The notes under the pieces were generated by a model. The model was not told where the DNA came from. It was given only the letters and a program-made list of their open reading frames with translations, and searched no databases. From contig NZ_LYPC01000030.1 of assembly GCF_001700435.1 (NCBI RefSeq), positions 247,373 through 311,372 on the forward strand: a DNA stretch of 64,000 nt, given 5' to 3'. This DNA comes from Paenibacillus pectinilyticus (GTDB lineage: Bacteria; Bacillota; Bacilli; Paenibacillales; NBRC-103111). This document shows positions 1 to 7,960 of the stretch, piece after piece (the stretch's first letter is position 1; each line of letters starts with the position of its first letter). Made by a program: the position numbers and the translations under genes.

Positions 1-1
1 T

Positions 2-352
2 TTCGTTACACTTCCCCGAGAGCTTGAAGAGTCCGCCTTTATAGACGGCAGCGGAATCTATCGGACATTTGCTTCGATCATGATGCCGTTGGTGGCACCA
101 GCTATCGCAACCGTTTCCATATTTACGTACTTGTCCTCATGGAACGAATTAATGTTTGCGATTACGTTTATCAGCAGTGATAACCTGAAGACGTTGACGG
201 TTGGGATCATGTCGCTGTCGGGGCAACACGCCACTTCTTGGGGACCCATCGGAGCAGGACTATTCGTGTCAACGCTGCCTACGATCATTCTGTATTTACT
301 TATGAGTTCTCAGGTAGAGCGCAGCTTAACGGTAGGTGCAGTTAAAGGGTAA
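2..352 (+). CDS. Sugar ABC transporter permease (MalG type), 3' part only
   Basis: The frame is open from the window edge (codons from base 2), so only the last ~116 residues are present. It begins in the EAA loop (ELEESAFIDG, then a PLVAPA segment) that contacts the ATPase in binding-protein-dependent permeases, continues through hydrophobic segments and ends in VGAVKG, as the other MalG-type permeases of this window do. It is an inner-membrane subunit of a CUT1 sugar importer whose other genes lie to the left. The family is clear; the substrate cannot be read. Confidence 0.9.
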   Translation, partial: FVTLPRELEESAFIDGSGIYRTFASIMMPLVAPAIATVSIFTYLSSWNELMFAITFISSDNLKTLTVGIMSLSGQHATSWGPIGAGLFVSTLPTIILYLLMSSQVERSLTVGAVKG

Positions 353-371
353 GTTGAAATTCGATATCTTC

Positions 372-548
372 AAGGAGAACTGACCGGCATATATCAGTAA
401 TAATTTCGAGTAATGAGCTTGAGTAGACAGTTCTGCAAAGGAGCGGTCGAGAGATGAGAAGTTCTCCGACTGCTCTTTATGCTACATATTCTGCAATGAC
501 CGAAAGGCTTGGTCAATTGTCCAACAGTGTTCTGCAGAATGCAGATAG
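372..548 (-). pseudogene. Decayed fragment of a cupin-AraC regulator gene
   Basis: Read beside the intact regulator at 16046-16969, this stretch lines up in the same orientation with roughly 16459-16690 (residues about 93-170, the linker between cupin and helix-turn-helix). Shared landmarks in order are GGCATA, AATTTCGAG/AAATTCGAG, GAGCTTGA, GGAGCGGTCGAG and GACCGAAA, and then, after a deletion of about 65 bases, ATTCTGTAGAATGC against GTTCTGCAGAATGC. No long frame survives. It fills most of the 353-698 gap. I infer a duplicated or transferred regulator worn down to a remnant. Identity was judged by eye. Confidence 0.55.
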
Positions 549-698
549 ATCTTGTTTATGTTTCCTGTTCTAATTAAATGTTAATTGGGCAATAACTAAT
601 GTTCGCTCTATTCAAACCGAGATAAGGTAGTGTAACATGAAATTACACATTTTTCTTGCTTGGGATTGGAGGCTAACATCATATTAAACAATATTTGG

Positions 699-3047
699 AT
701 GAAAAGACGAAGCGTTATTTTAACCTGGTTATTTTCTTACGTTGCCATTTTGTTTCTGCCGATTCTAATTGGTGTTTTTGTATATCGTGAATCAAATGCG
801 GCTCTCGAAGATGAAATTCATAGGGCAAACGATGCATTATTGAAACAAGTTCGTGAAATCATGGACAATGAATTTGAGAGTGTTTTAAGACTGAATACAG
901 AGATTACTTGGAATACCAAAATCCAAGATCTCATGTATACGAATAAAATGGGGCGGGATGACTTCCAGTATTCCCTCTATCAAGTGGCGATGGATTTTAA
1001 AATGTACAAAACCTTCTATCCACAAATTACTAATTTCTATGTCTATTACGCGCCGAGCGATACCGGTCTATTGCCAGGGGTGGTACGAAGCGGCAAGGAT
1101 GTATACGAGGAAGTCCATGACAACCCTGATCTCAGCTATGGTGATTGGATGTCCATGATCACTTCGAAGAAAGAGCCGGCTTTTGTTCCAATGGTCTACA
1201 GAGGGGTGGACGGTAGTACTCATCAGTCCATTGCCCATATTAGTTATTTTACAACGGACCTTGATGCCAAGCCTGAGGGAGCGGTCGTGATTCTTGTCGA
1301 TGGGGCAAAGTTATTAACTGCTCTTCAGAACGTTCAAATGTTCAACGGGGGCGAAGTTTTGGTATTGAATAAAGATAATCAGATTCTGCTATCTTCTTTG
1401 GAGACCAATCAGCATCCGGTATTAACGAATCGAGTCCTTTCTGAAGATCAAGGGTCCTTCCATGAAACGTACAATGGACAAGACTCCGTGTTTGATTATA
1501 TCGCTTCCAAGAAATCCAATCTTAAATTTGTGACGATAATGCCAAGTGCTGTTGTTTGGCAAAAAGCGATCAAAGTGAGGTGGTTTACTTACATTAGCAT
1601 CGCTGTGAGTATTCTCGGAGGGATTCTCTTAACGTTCTTCTTCTTAAAGAAAAACTATAATCCGATTAAACAATTAATTCATGCCTTCACAGATGAATCG
1701 GCGGATCAATTTCATGACGGGAGTAACGAATTTCAATATATTCATCACATGATTTCTAATACCGTCAATGAGAAGGAGCAAGTCAAGGATCGTCTAAAGC
1801 AGCAAAATTATTTGCTGCGATCTAATTTTATGACTAGATTATTAAAAGGCAGGTTAGATAATCAAATCCCGATAGAGGATGCGCTGCCTGCTTTCGAGAT
1901 GCATTTTGACAGTGATCAGTACGCCGTTCTTTTATTGTATCTAGAGACCAATGATCTGTTTTTCTCTAGCATCAAAGGAAAGAGTGACAATGAGAAAGCC
2001 AAATTGCTTCAGTTTATCGTTGCCAATGTAGTTGAGGAGATCATGAACACGAGGCATATTGGGTATATGACGGAGATTGATAACATGCTCGCTTGCATTA
2101 TTAATTTCCGAGACACGGGGCAGGCAGGCAGCTTGACCGAACTTCGTCAAATGGCCAGCGAAGCACAGCAGTTTTTGAAAACTAAATTCCAAATCGAACT
2201 TACCGTTTCGATCAGTAATATCCACACATCCATTGTCGATCTCTCGATTGCCTACAAAGAGTCCGTTGATGCGATGGAGTATAAGCTTATTATGGGCAGA
2301 AAAGAAATTATTTCTTTTCATGAAATTCAAAATGAAGCGCAGAATGAAATCCCTCAGGGCTATTACTACCCCCTACAGGTGGAACAGCAGCTCATTAATT
2401 TTTTGAAAATTGGTGAATATGACAGGGCAAAGGAAACGCTCGATTCCATCGTGGACAGGAATTTGAAAATTAATCAGATTTCGTTACCACTGGCTCGCTG
2501 CTTGATGTTTGATTTGGTCAGTACGATGGTGAAGGCACTTCATGAAACAGGTGATGCACAGGAAGAATCATCTGGCGGTAGTTTGAAAGAAATCGAGAAG
2601 CTGACGGCATGTGAAACGATGCAGGATATGCATGAACAGCTCACAGAGATGTTGTGGGAAGTATGTAGCAATAATTTGGCCAAAAGGAAATCAGCGCTGA
2701 TTCAAGTCAGACATCAGGATCTGGAGACACTAGCGCAAAATATCGTCCGCTTTATTCAAGAAAATTATCAGGACCCGGATATGAATATCTCCATGATTGG
2801 TCTGCGGTTTGATATGAAATCAACCTATTTATCCAAATTGTTCAGAGAGCAAACAGGAGAAGGGCTTCTCGATTACATGAATAAAGTTCGTATTGTGAAA
2901 GCGAAAGAATTGATTGAAAGTCAGAACATCACCCTGAACGAGATATCCAGCCTTGTCGGTTTCAGCGATGTTAACGCATTGATTCGGATATTTAAAAAGT
3001 ATGAGGGAGTTACTCCTGGCAAATATAAAGAAATGTATTTAAAATGA
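699..3047 (+). CDS. Membrane-anchored AraC-family regulator, locus A
   Basis: About 782 residues: a first membrane helix directly after the MKRR start, an extracellular sensor of roughly 265 residues, a second helix (WFTYISIAVSILGG, about residues 294-317), a cytoplasmic linker, and a C-terminal AraC double helix-turn-helix (from NIVRFIQENY to the end). This is the one-component sensor-activator type that sits beside LplB-type transporters. It lies just before the binding protein and permeases at 3268-6777 and probably controls them in response to an extracellular glycan. The start is uncertain: ATG 699 is the first ATG, but the only good ribosome site (GGAGG, 668-672) is 26 bases away and better placed for ATC/ATA codons at 678/681. 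A TTG at 660 lacks a site. Confidence 0.9.
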   Translation: MKRRSVILTWLFSYVAILFLPILIGVFVYRESNAALEDEIHRANDALLKQVREIMDNEFESVLRLNTEITWNTKIQDLMYTNKMGRDDFQYSLYQVAMDFKMYKTFYPQITNFYVYYAPSDTGLLPGVVRSGKDVYEEVHDNPDLSYGDWMSMITSKKEPAFVPMVYRGVDGSTHQSIAHISYFTTDLDAKPEGAVVILVDGAKLLTALQNVQMFNGGEVLVLNKDNQILLSSLETNQHPVLTNRVLSEDQGSFHETYNGQDSVFDYIASKKSNLKFVTIMPSAVVWQKAIKVRWFTYISIAVSILGGILLTFFFLKKNYNPIKQLIHAFTDESADQFHDGSNEFQYIHHMISNTVNEKEQVKDRLKQQNYLLRSNFMTRLLKGRLDNQIPIEDALPAFEMHFDSDQYAVLLLYLETNDLFFSSIKGKSDNEKAKLLQFIVANVVEEIMNTRHIGYMTEIDNMLACIINFRDTGQAGSLTELRQMASEAQQFLKTKFQIELTVSISNIHTSIVDLSIAYKESVDAMEYKLIMGRKEIISFHEIQNEAQNEIPQGYYYPLQVEQQLINFLKIGEYDRAKETLDSIVDRNLKINQISLPLARCLMFDLVSTMVKALHETGDAQEESSGGSLKEIEKLTACETMQDMHEQLTEMLWEVCSNNLAKRKSALIQVRHQDLETLAQNIVRFIQENYQDPDMNISMIGLRFDMKSTYLSKLFREQTGEGLLDYMNKVRIVKAKELIESQNITLNEISSLVGFSDVNALIRIFKKYEGVTPGKYKEMYLK

Positions 3048-3055
3048 CCGAAGAA

Positions 3056-3079
3056 GGCCGCTGCAAAGCGGTCTTTTTT
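3056..3079 (+). terminator. Rho-independent terminator after the AraC sensor gene
   Basis: Stem GGCCGCT (3056-3062) with AGCGGTC (3067-3073), one G-T pair, loop GCAA, followed by six T. It lies nine bases after the stop and separates the regulator from the transporter genes. Confidence 0.85.
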
Positions 3080-3117
3080 CCTATTTTGGACGTGGAAATG
3101 AAAAAAGTAATATGCGA

Positions 3118-3135
3118 TTGTACAAAATTCAGATC
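3118..3135 (+). promoter_or_regulatory. Possible AraC-type activator site before locus A transporter
   Basis: TTGTACAAAATTCAGATC closely resembles the first half of the direct repeat before the locus B transporter (TTGTGCAAAATTCCGAAC, 22010-22027). It sits in the 220-base gap before the binding-protein gene. Only one copy is seen here, so it is a tentative operator. Confidence 0.3.
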
Positions 3136-3267
3136 GATTTTATGTTTTTTTTGATGCTGTTGGAGGATTTTAAGATATTCAAAGCGGATTAACAGAAGCA
3201 TAATAAAGAGGCGAAAGGGAAATCGCCAGAAATCGAAATCGTACACATTATAGGGAGGTAAATACAG

Positions 3268-4893
3268 ATGAAGAAGAACGTGAAACTGATATCAAGCACA
3301 TTATCCATTATTATGTTGAGTTCACTCGCAGTCGCATGCAGTGGCAAAACGGATACACAGTCAACGACGTCACCATCATCCGCGCCAAGCGCACAAACAG
3401 CAACGACGTATCCGATGAAAACAGATAAGACGCTCTCATTTTGGACAGCGGATTTTAACCCAATCCTACAGATTAAGCCAAGTGTGAAAGATATTCCTTT
3501 TTATCAAGATTGGCAGAAGAAAACAGGGGTTGCGATCAATTTTATAAACCCTGTTATGGGCCAAGAAAAAGAACAGTTGAACGTCACGCTGGCTTCTGGT
3601 GATCTGCCGGACATGATTGAATATAACTGGAAGACGAACTTCCCTGGCGGTCCTGAAAAAGCGATCAAAGATGGAGCCATTTTGAAACTCAATGATGTGA
3701 TTGATAAGTACGCTCCGAACTTGAAGAAGTATTTAAAAGAGCATCCCGAAGTCGATAAAATGGTGAAAACGGACAGCGGAAATTACTATGCATTCCCATT
3801 CATACGCGGTGATGAATCTCTGATGGTTTTCCAAGGGCCAATGGTACGACAAGACTATTTAACTGAACTGAATCTTCCAGTGCCGACTACGATCGATGAG
3901 TGGTATACGGTATTGAAAGCATTCAAAGAGAAAAAAGGAGTAGAGGCTCCACTGACATTCCGGGGTCTCAACGATCTCAATAATGGAGCTTTCATAGGAG
4001 CCTACGGGATTAACCGTTCCTTCTATGTGGATAACGGCCAAGTAAAGTTCGGGCCGGCACAGCCTGCTTACAAAGATTTTCTGATTACGATGCGTAAATG
4101 GTATGCCGAGGGACTTATCGATAAGAATATCGCTACGGTCGATGTTAAAGCGCAAGACGCCAACATGACGTCCGGTAAATCCGGTGCCTCCATCGGCGCT
4201 GCTGGAAGTGGGATGGGGAAATGGATAGGCGCTGTTCAAGCCAAAGATCCTAAATATAACCTTGTTGCAGCTCCTTATCCCGTTCTGAACAAGGGTGATA
4301 AACCGAAATTCGGTCAAAAAAGCTTTGCATTTGGCTCGGAGCCTAGTGGCATGATTGCAATTACAGGAACTAGCAAGAATGTGGAACTTGCCGCTAAATT
4401 CCTTGACTACGGCTATAGCGAAGAAGGACATAACTTCTTTAATTTCGGCACCGAGGGCGTTAGCTACAAAATGGATAATGGGTATCCGAAATATACGGAT
4501 TTGCTGATGAACAACCCTGAGAAGTTATCCCTTGCGCAAGCGATGGGTCTCTACATCAGAGGAAATACAAGCGGTCCATTCGTTCAGGATGTTCGCTATC
4601 TTGAGCAGTACTACACAATGAAGCAGCAAAAAGACGCCATCCTTACTTGGCAAAATACAGATGCTGCGAAATATGCGCTTCCTCCAATTACCGCCTCTCC
4701 AGAAGAAAGCACGGAATTGGCTAAAATTATGAACGAAGTGAATGCTTTAGTGGATGAAACATCTCTTAAAATTATTCTTGGAGCTGCACCGGTCGAAGAA
4801 TTAGACAAGTACATGACCAAGCTTCAAACGTTGAACATTAACAGAGCGATTGAGATCCAGAAAACGGCTTTGGATCGATACAACAAGCGATAG
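3268..4893 (+). CDS. Extracellular sugar-binding lipoprotein, locus A
   Basis: A 541-residue solute-binding protein of the large CUT1/LipO-like class. The N-terminus is a lipoprotein signal (charged MKKNVK, hydrophobic core, lipobox LAVAC with Cys24), followed by a Ser/Thr/Pro-rich tether and a periplasmic-binding fold with LTFWTADF-like opening and YLEQYYTMKQ near the end. AGGGAGG lies eight or so bases before ATG 3268. The partner permeases follow at 4970 and 5899; no ATPase is nearby, as usual for this class, which shares a genome-wide MsmX-type ATPase. Given GH88 and lyases downstream, the ligand is probably an unsaturated uronate oligosaccharide (inference). Confidence 0.93.
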   Translation: MKKNVKLISSTLSIIMLSSLAVACSGKTDTQSTTSPSSAPSAQTATTYPMKTDKTLSFWTADFNPILQIKPSVKDIPFYQDWQKKTGVAINFINPVMGQEKEQLNVTLASGDLPDMIEYNWKTNFPGGPEKAIKDGAILKLNDVIDKYAPNLKKYLKEHPEVDKMVKTDSGNYYAFPFIRGDESLMVFQGPMVRQDYLTELNLPVPTTIDEWYTVLKAFKEKKGVEAPLTFRGLNDLNNGAFIGAYGINRSFYVDNGQVKFGPAQPAYKDFLITMRKWYAEGLIDKNIATVDVKAQDANMTSGKSGASIGAAGSGMGKWIGAVQAKDPKYNLVAAPYPVLNKGDKPKFGQKSFAFGSEPSGMIAITGTSKNVELAAKFLDYGYSEEGHNFFNFGTEGVSYKMDNGYPKYTDLLMNNPEKLSLAQAMGLYIRGNTSGPFVQDVRYLEQYYTMKQQKDAILTWQNTDAAKYALPPITASPEESTELAKIMNEVNALVDETSLKIILGAAPVEELDKYMTKLQTLNINRAIEIQKTALDRYNKR

Positions 4894-4928
4894 AAGGAGA
4901 AAGCGGGAGGGCGAGTACCTCCCCTTCT
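4892..4928 (+). other. Intercistronic hairpin between binding-protein and permease genes
   Basis: GGGAGG (4905-4910) pairs with CCTCCC (4918-4923), and flanking AGAAGG/CCTTCT can extend the stem. No T tract follows, so it more likely protects the 3' end of the abundant binding-protein message than stops transcription. A similar hairpin lies at 41598-41631. Confidence 0.5.
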
Positions 4929-4969
4929 AACCAACAACCAGATTTTACAATTTGAAAGAAGGAAACCTT

Positions 4970-5884
4970 ATGATTACTAAGAAGAATCTATTCGTGAAGG
5001 ATTTCCTTCTGAATAAATCCTTATATCTGATGATGCTTCCCGTTCTTATTTACTACGCTGTCTTTCATTATGCGCCTATGTATGGAGCCGTTATTGCTTT
5101 TAAGGATTTCTCTCCAATTAAAGGAATTCTGGGGAGCGATTGGGTTGGCCTACAGAACTTCAAGGATTTTATAAACAGCTTTTATTTCTGGCGTATTCTT
5201 AAGAACACGTTGATCCTTAGTCTATATTCCATTCTCTTCGAGTTCCCTGCTCCAATCCTATTAGCTTTGTTAATCAATGAGTTAAGGAATAAGATGTTCA
5301 GCAGGTTTGTACAGTCCGTTTCCTATATGCCTCATTTTATTTCGATGGTTGTTATTTGCGGAATCATAACCGATTTCACCAATAGTGGCGGTGTGATTAA
5401 CTCGGCCCTTGTTCATTTTGGCGGTGACGGGCAGGCCTTACTGCAGAAGCCAGAGTATTTCCGTTCGATTTATGTTCTCTCTGAAATTTGGCAAAAAATC
5501 GGTTGGGAATCCATTATTTATATGGCCGCTTTAATGGGAATCGATCAAGAGCAATACGAAGCCGCCAAAATCGATGGGGCAGGCCGGTGGAGGCAGATCC
5601 TCAACATTACACTGCCTGGTATAGCACCTACGATCGCCATTATGTTTATTTTGCGGATGGGCCATTTACTTAATGTCGGATTTGAGAAAATTATTTTGCT
5701 TTATAATCCGGTAACGTACAGCACGGCTGATGTGATTTCATCTTATGTCTATCGAAAAGGTTTACTGGAATTTAACTGGGGATTCAGTGCTTCCGTTGGA
5801 CTATTCAATTCCGTGATTAATTTGATTTTATTAGTAGCTGCGAATCAGATCAGCCGTAAAATCACTAAAAACGGATTGTGGTAA
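4970..5884 (+). CDS. Sugar ABC permease, LplB/YtcP-like first subunit, locus A
   Basis: About 304 residues with six predicted membrane helices. The front has the LplB signature (MMLPVLIYYAVFHYAPMYG, then VGLQNF), and the EAA loop reads EQYEAAKIDGAGRWRQI with a following LPGIAP. I start at ATG 4970, which has GAAGGAAA upstream, rather than at a TTG six codons earlier. It pairs with the next gene to form the membrane channel. The next gene's ribosome site overlaps this stop codon, indicating tight co-translation. Confidence 0.92.
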   Translation: MITKKNLFVKDFLLNKSLYLMMLPVLIYYAVFHYAPMYGAVIAFKDFSPIKGILGSDWVGLQNFKDFINSFYFWRILKNTLILSLYSILFEFPAPILLALLINELRNKMFSRFVQSVSYMPHFISMVVICGIITDFTNSGGVINSALVHFGGDGQALLQKPEYFRSIYVLSEIWQKIGWESIIYMAALMGIDQEQYEAAKIDGAGRWRQILNITLPGIAPTIAIMFILRMGHLLNVGFEKIILLYNPVTYSTADVISSYVYRKGLLEFNWGFSASVGLFNSVINLILLVAANQISRKITKNGLW

Positions 5885-5898
5885 GGAGGAGGGACGAA

Positions 5899-6777
5899 AT
5901 GAACAAGATGAATCGGTCCGAAAAGATATTTGATGTCGTTATTATGATCATCATGCTTGGATTAGTTATAGTCACCCTATATCCCTTGGTTTATGTAGGG
6001 TTCGCATCGATTAGCGATGCAAGCTCATTTATGGCTCATAAAGGCTTGCTTCTAAAGCCATACGGAATGAATCTCGAGGCTTATAAACGAGTATTAAGCA
6101 ATCATAGTATTCTAACGGGGTACAGTAACACGTTCATCATTATTGTTGTGGGCGTATTTATAAATTTGCTGCTAACTTCGCTTGGTGCTTATGTATTGTC
6201 GCGAAAGAATGTCTTATGGAACCGCGTGTTTATATTTATTATTTTGTTTACGATGTTCTTCCAAGGCGGCTTGATTCCTTTGTATTTGGTCGTTAAAGGA
6301 GTTGGGCTCTACAATTCATTATTGTCGCTTGTACTTCCTTTTGCTGTCAGTACTTTTAATTTAATTATTATGAGAACTTCTTTCATGGCCATTCCAGATA
6401 GCTTGGAAGAGTCGGCGAAAATAGATGGAGCCAATCACTATGTCATCTTGTTTCGGATCATTATTCCGTTATCCATGCCTGTCATAGCCGTTATGATCAT
6501 GTTTTATGCCGTTGAGAAATGGAACGGATGGTTCTATGCTTCGATTTTCCTAAAAGATAGAGATTTATTCCCGCTGCAGCTTATCTTACGTGAAATATTG
6601 CTTGCGAATTCGACGGAAAGCATGACAAGTGGGGCCGGTGCGGATCAAGGCTTTCAAATTGCCGAAACGATTAAGTATGCAACGATTATGGTTGCGACTT
6701 TACCCATCCTGTTCTTCTATCCGATTGTTTCCAAATACTTTGTTAAGGGAGTCATGGTCGGAGCTTTAAAAGGCTAA
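5899..6777 (+). CDS. Sugar ABC permease, MalG/YtcP-like second subunit, locus A
   Basis: About 292 residues, six membrane helices, EAA loop DSLEESAKIDGANHY followed by PLSMPV, and the family's C-terminal VMVGALKG. ATG 5899 follows GGAGGAGG by six bases; an alternative GTG seven codons upstream lies inside the previous gene and is unlikely. It is the second channel subunit of the locus A importer. Confidence 0.92.
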   Translation: MNKMNRSEKIFDVVIMIIMLGLVIVTLYPLVYVGFASISDASSFMAHKGLLLKPYGMNLEAYKRVLSNHSILTGYSNTFIIIVVGVFINLLLTSLGAYVLSRKNVLWNRVFIFIILFTMFFQGGLIPLYLVVKGVGLYNSLLSLVLPFAVSTFNLIIMRTSFMAIPDSLEESAKIDGANHYVILFRIIIPLSMPVIAVMIMFYAVEKWNGWFYASIFLKDRDLFPLQLILREILLANSTESMTSGAGADQGFQIAETIKYATIMVATLPILFFYPIVSKYFVKGVMVGALKG

Positions 6778-6822
6778 GAACAAGCATTTCTTAGATGTGA
6801 CTTAAATGGAGGTAATTTCAAC

Positions 6823-7938
6823 ATGAACAGTTTAGTTGAATCGATGGTCGACGCTGCTTGGCTTGATGTGGCGAAGAAGATAGAGCGGACTAGCGGGCGA
6901 ATTGGAGATACGTTTCCACATGTATCGGTGAATGGACGTTACGATGACAATGAGCTTGATTGGTGGACCAATGGCTTTTGGCCCGGCATTCTATGGATGG
7001 TGTATGAAGAGACAAAAAATCCGGCGTATAGACAAATCGCTGAGTCCTGTGAAAATAAACTGGATATGCCTCTTCACGATTTCGAGCTGCTTCATCATGA
7101 TGTAGGATTCATGTGGAGTTTATCTTCCGTGGCTTCCTATAAATTAACTGGAAACGAAGTCTCGAAGAGGAGAGCGCTTACGGCTGCCAGTCATTTAGCA
7201 GGTCGTTTTAACAACAAGGGCAACTTTATCAGGGCATGGAATGGAGAGGGCAAAGAAGGCTGGGCCATTATTGACTGCTTAATGAATCTTCCTTTGCTGT
7301 TTTGGGCAAGTGAAACCACGGGTGATCCGAGATTCAAGCATATGGCTGAAGCGCATGTTGAGACCGTCATTCGAGAGTTTTTGCAGGAAGACGGATCTGT
7401 TCATCATGTTGTTGTATTTGATCCTAATACAGGTTTACGCATAGGGGAGTTAGGCGGTCAAGGCTACTCGGCATGTTCGGCTTGGTCGCGTGGCGCAGCA
7501 TGGGCGGTTTACGGATTGACACTTGCTTACGGCTATACACAAAATCAACGCTATCTCGATAAGGCGATAGAAGTATCCCAATACGTGCTGGAGAATCTTC
7601 CTGCAGATGCTGTACCTCCCTGGGATTTCAAGGCGGCTGAGGATCAAATATGGGCAAAAGACAGCTCAGCAGCTGCGTGTTTGGCTAGCGGATTGCTGGA
7701 AATCGCTAAGTATTCGCAAGGGGAAATGGCTGAATACTACCATAGATCAGCATGTGACATTATGCAATCCCTCTATGCCAATTACTTCTCTCATGATTCT
7801 GACGAGGAAGGTTTACTCCATAAAGCCACGGTAAGTTATCCCGATAACCGACATATTGAAGTACCGGTCATTTACGGCGATTATTTCTTCATTGAAGCTC
7901 TCCTGAAATTGAAAGGGAGCCAAACATTATTCTGGTAA
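6823..7938 (+). CDS. Unsaturated glucuronyl hydrolase (GH88)
   Basis: A 371-residue protein, about the length of characterised unsaturated glucuronyl hydrolases. Motifs of the alpha/alpha barrel are clear: WWTNGFWPG, HHDVGFMW and WAIIDCLMNLPLLFW. Asp93 and Asp151 fall where the two catalytic aspartates of the Bacillus sp. GL1 enzyme lie (Asp88, Asp149). No signal peptide, so it acts in the cytoplasm, removing the 4,5-unsaturated uronate from the non-reducing end of oligosaccharides made by polysaccharide lyases. It directly follows the transporter and precedes two lyase genes, which fits import of lyase products. Confidence 0.93.
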   Translation: MNSLVESMVDAAWLDVAKKIERTSGRIGDTFPHVSVNGRYDDNELDWWTNGFWPGILWMVYEETKNPAYRQIAESCENKLDMPLHDFELLHHDVGFMWSLSSVASYKLTGNEVSKRRALTAASHLAGRFNNKGNFIRAWNGEGKEGWAIIDCLMNLPLLFWASETTGDPRFKHMAEAHVETVIREFLQEDGSVHHVVVFDPNTGLRIGELGGQGYSACSAWSRGAAWAVYGLTLAYGYTQNQRYLDKAIEVSQYVLENLPADAVPPWDFKAAEDQIWAKDSSAAACLASGLLEIAKYSQGEMAEYYHRSACDIMQSLYANYFSHDSDEEGLLHKATVSYPDNRHIEVPVIYGDYFFIEALLKLKGSQTLFW

Positions 7939-7960
7939 GAAGAAGCAGGGAGATAAAGCA

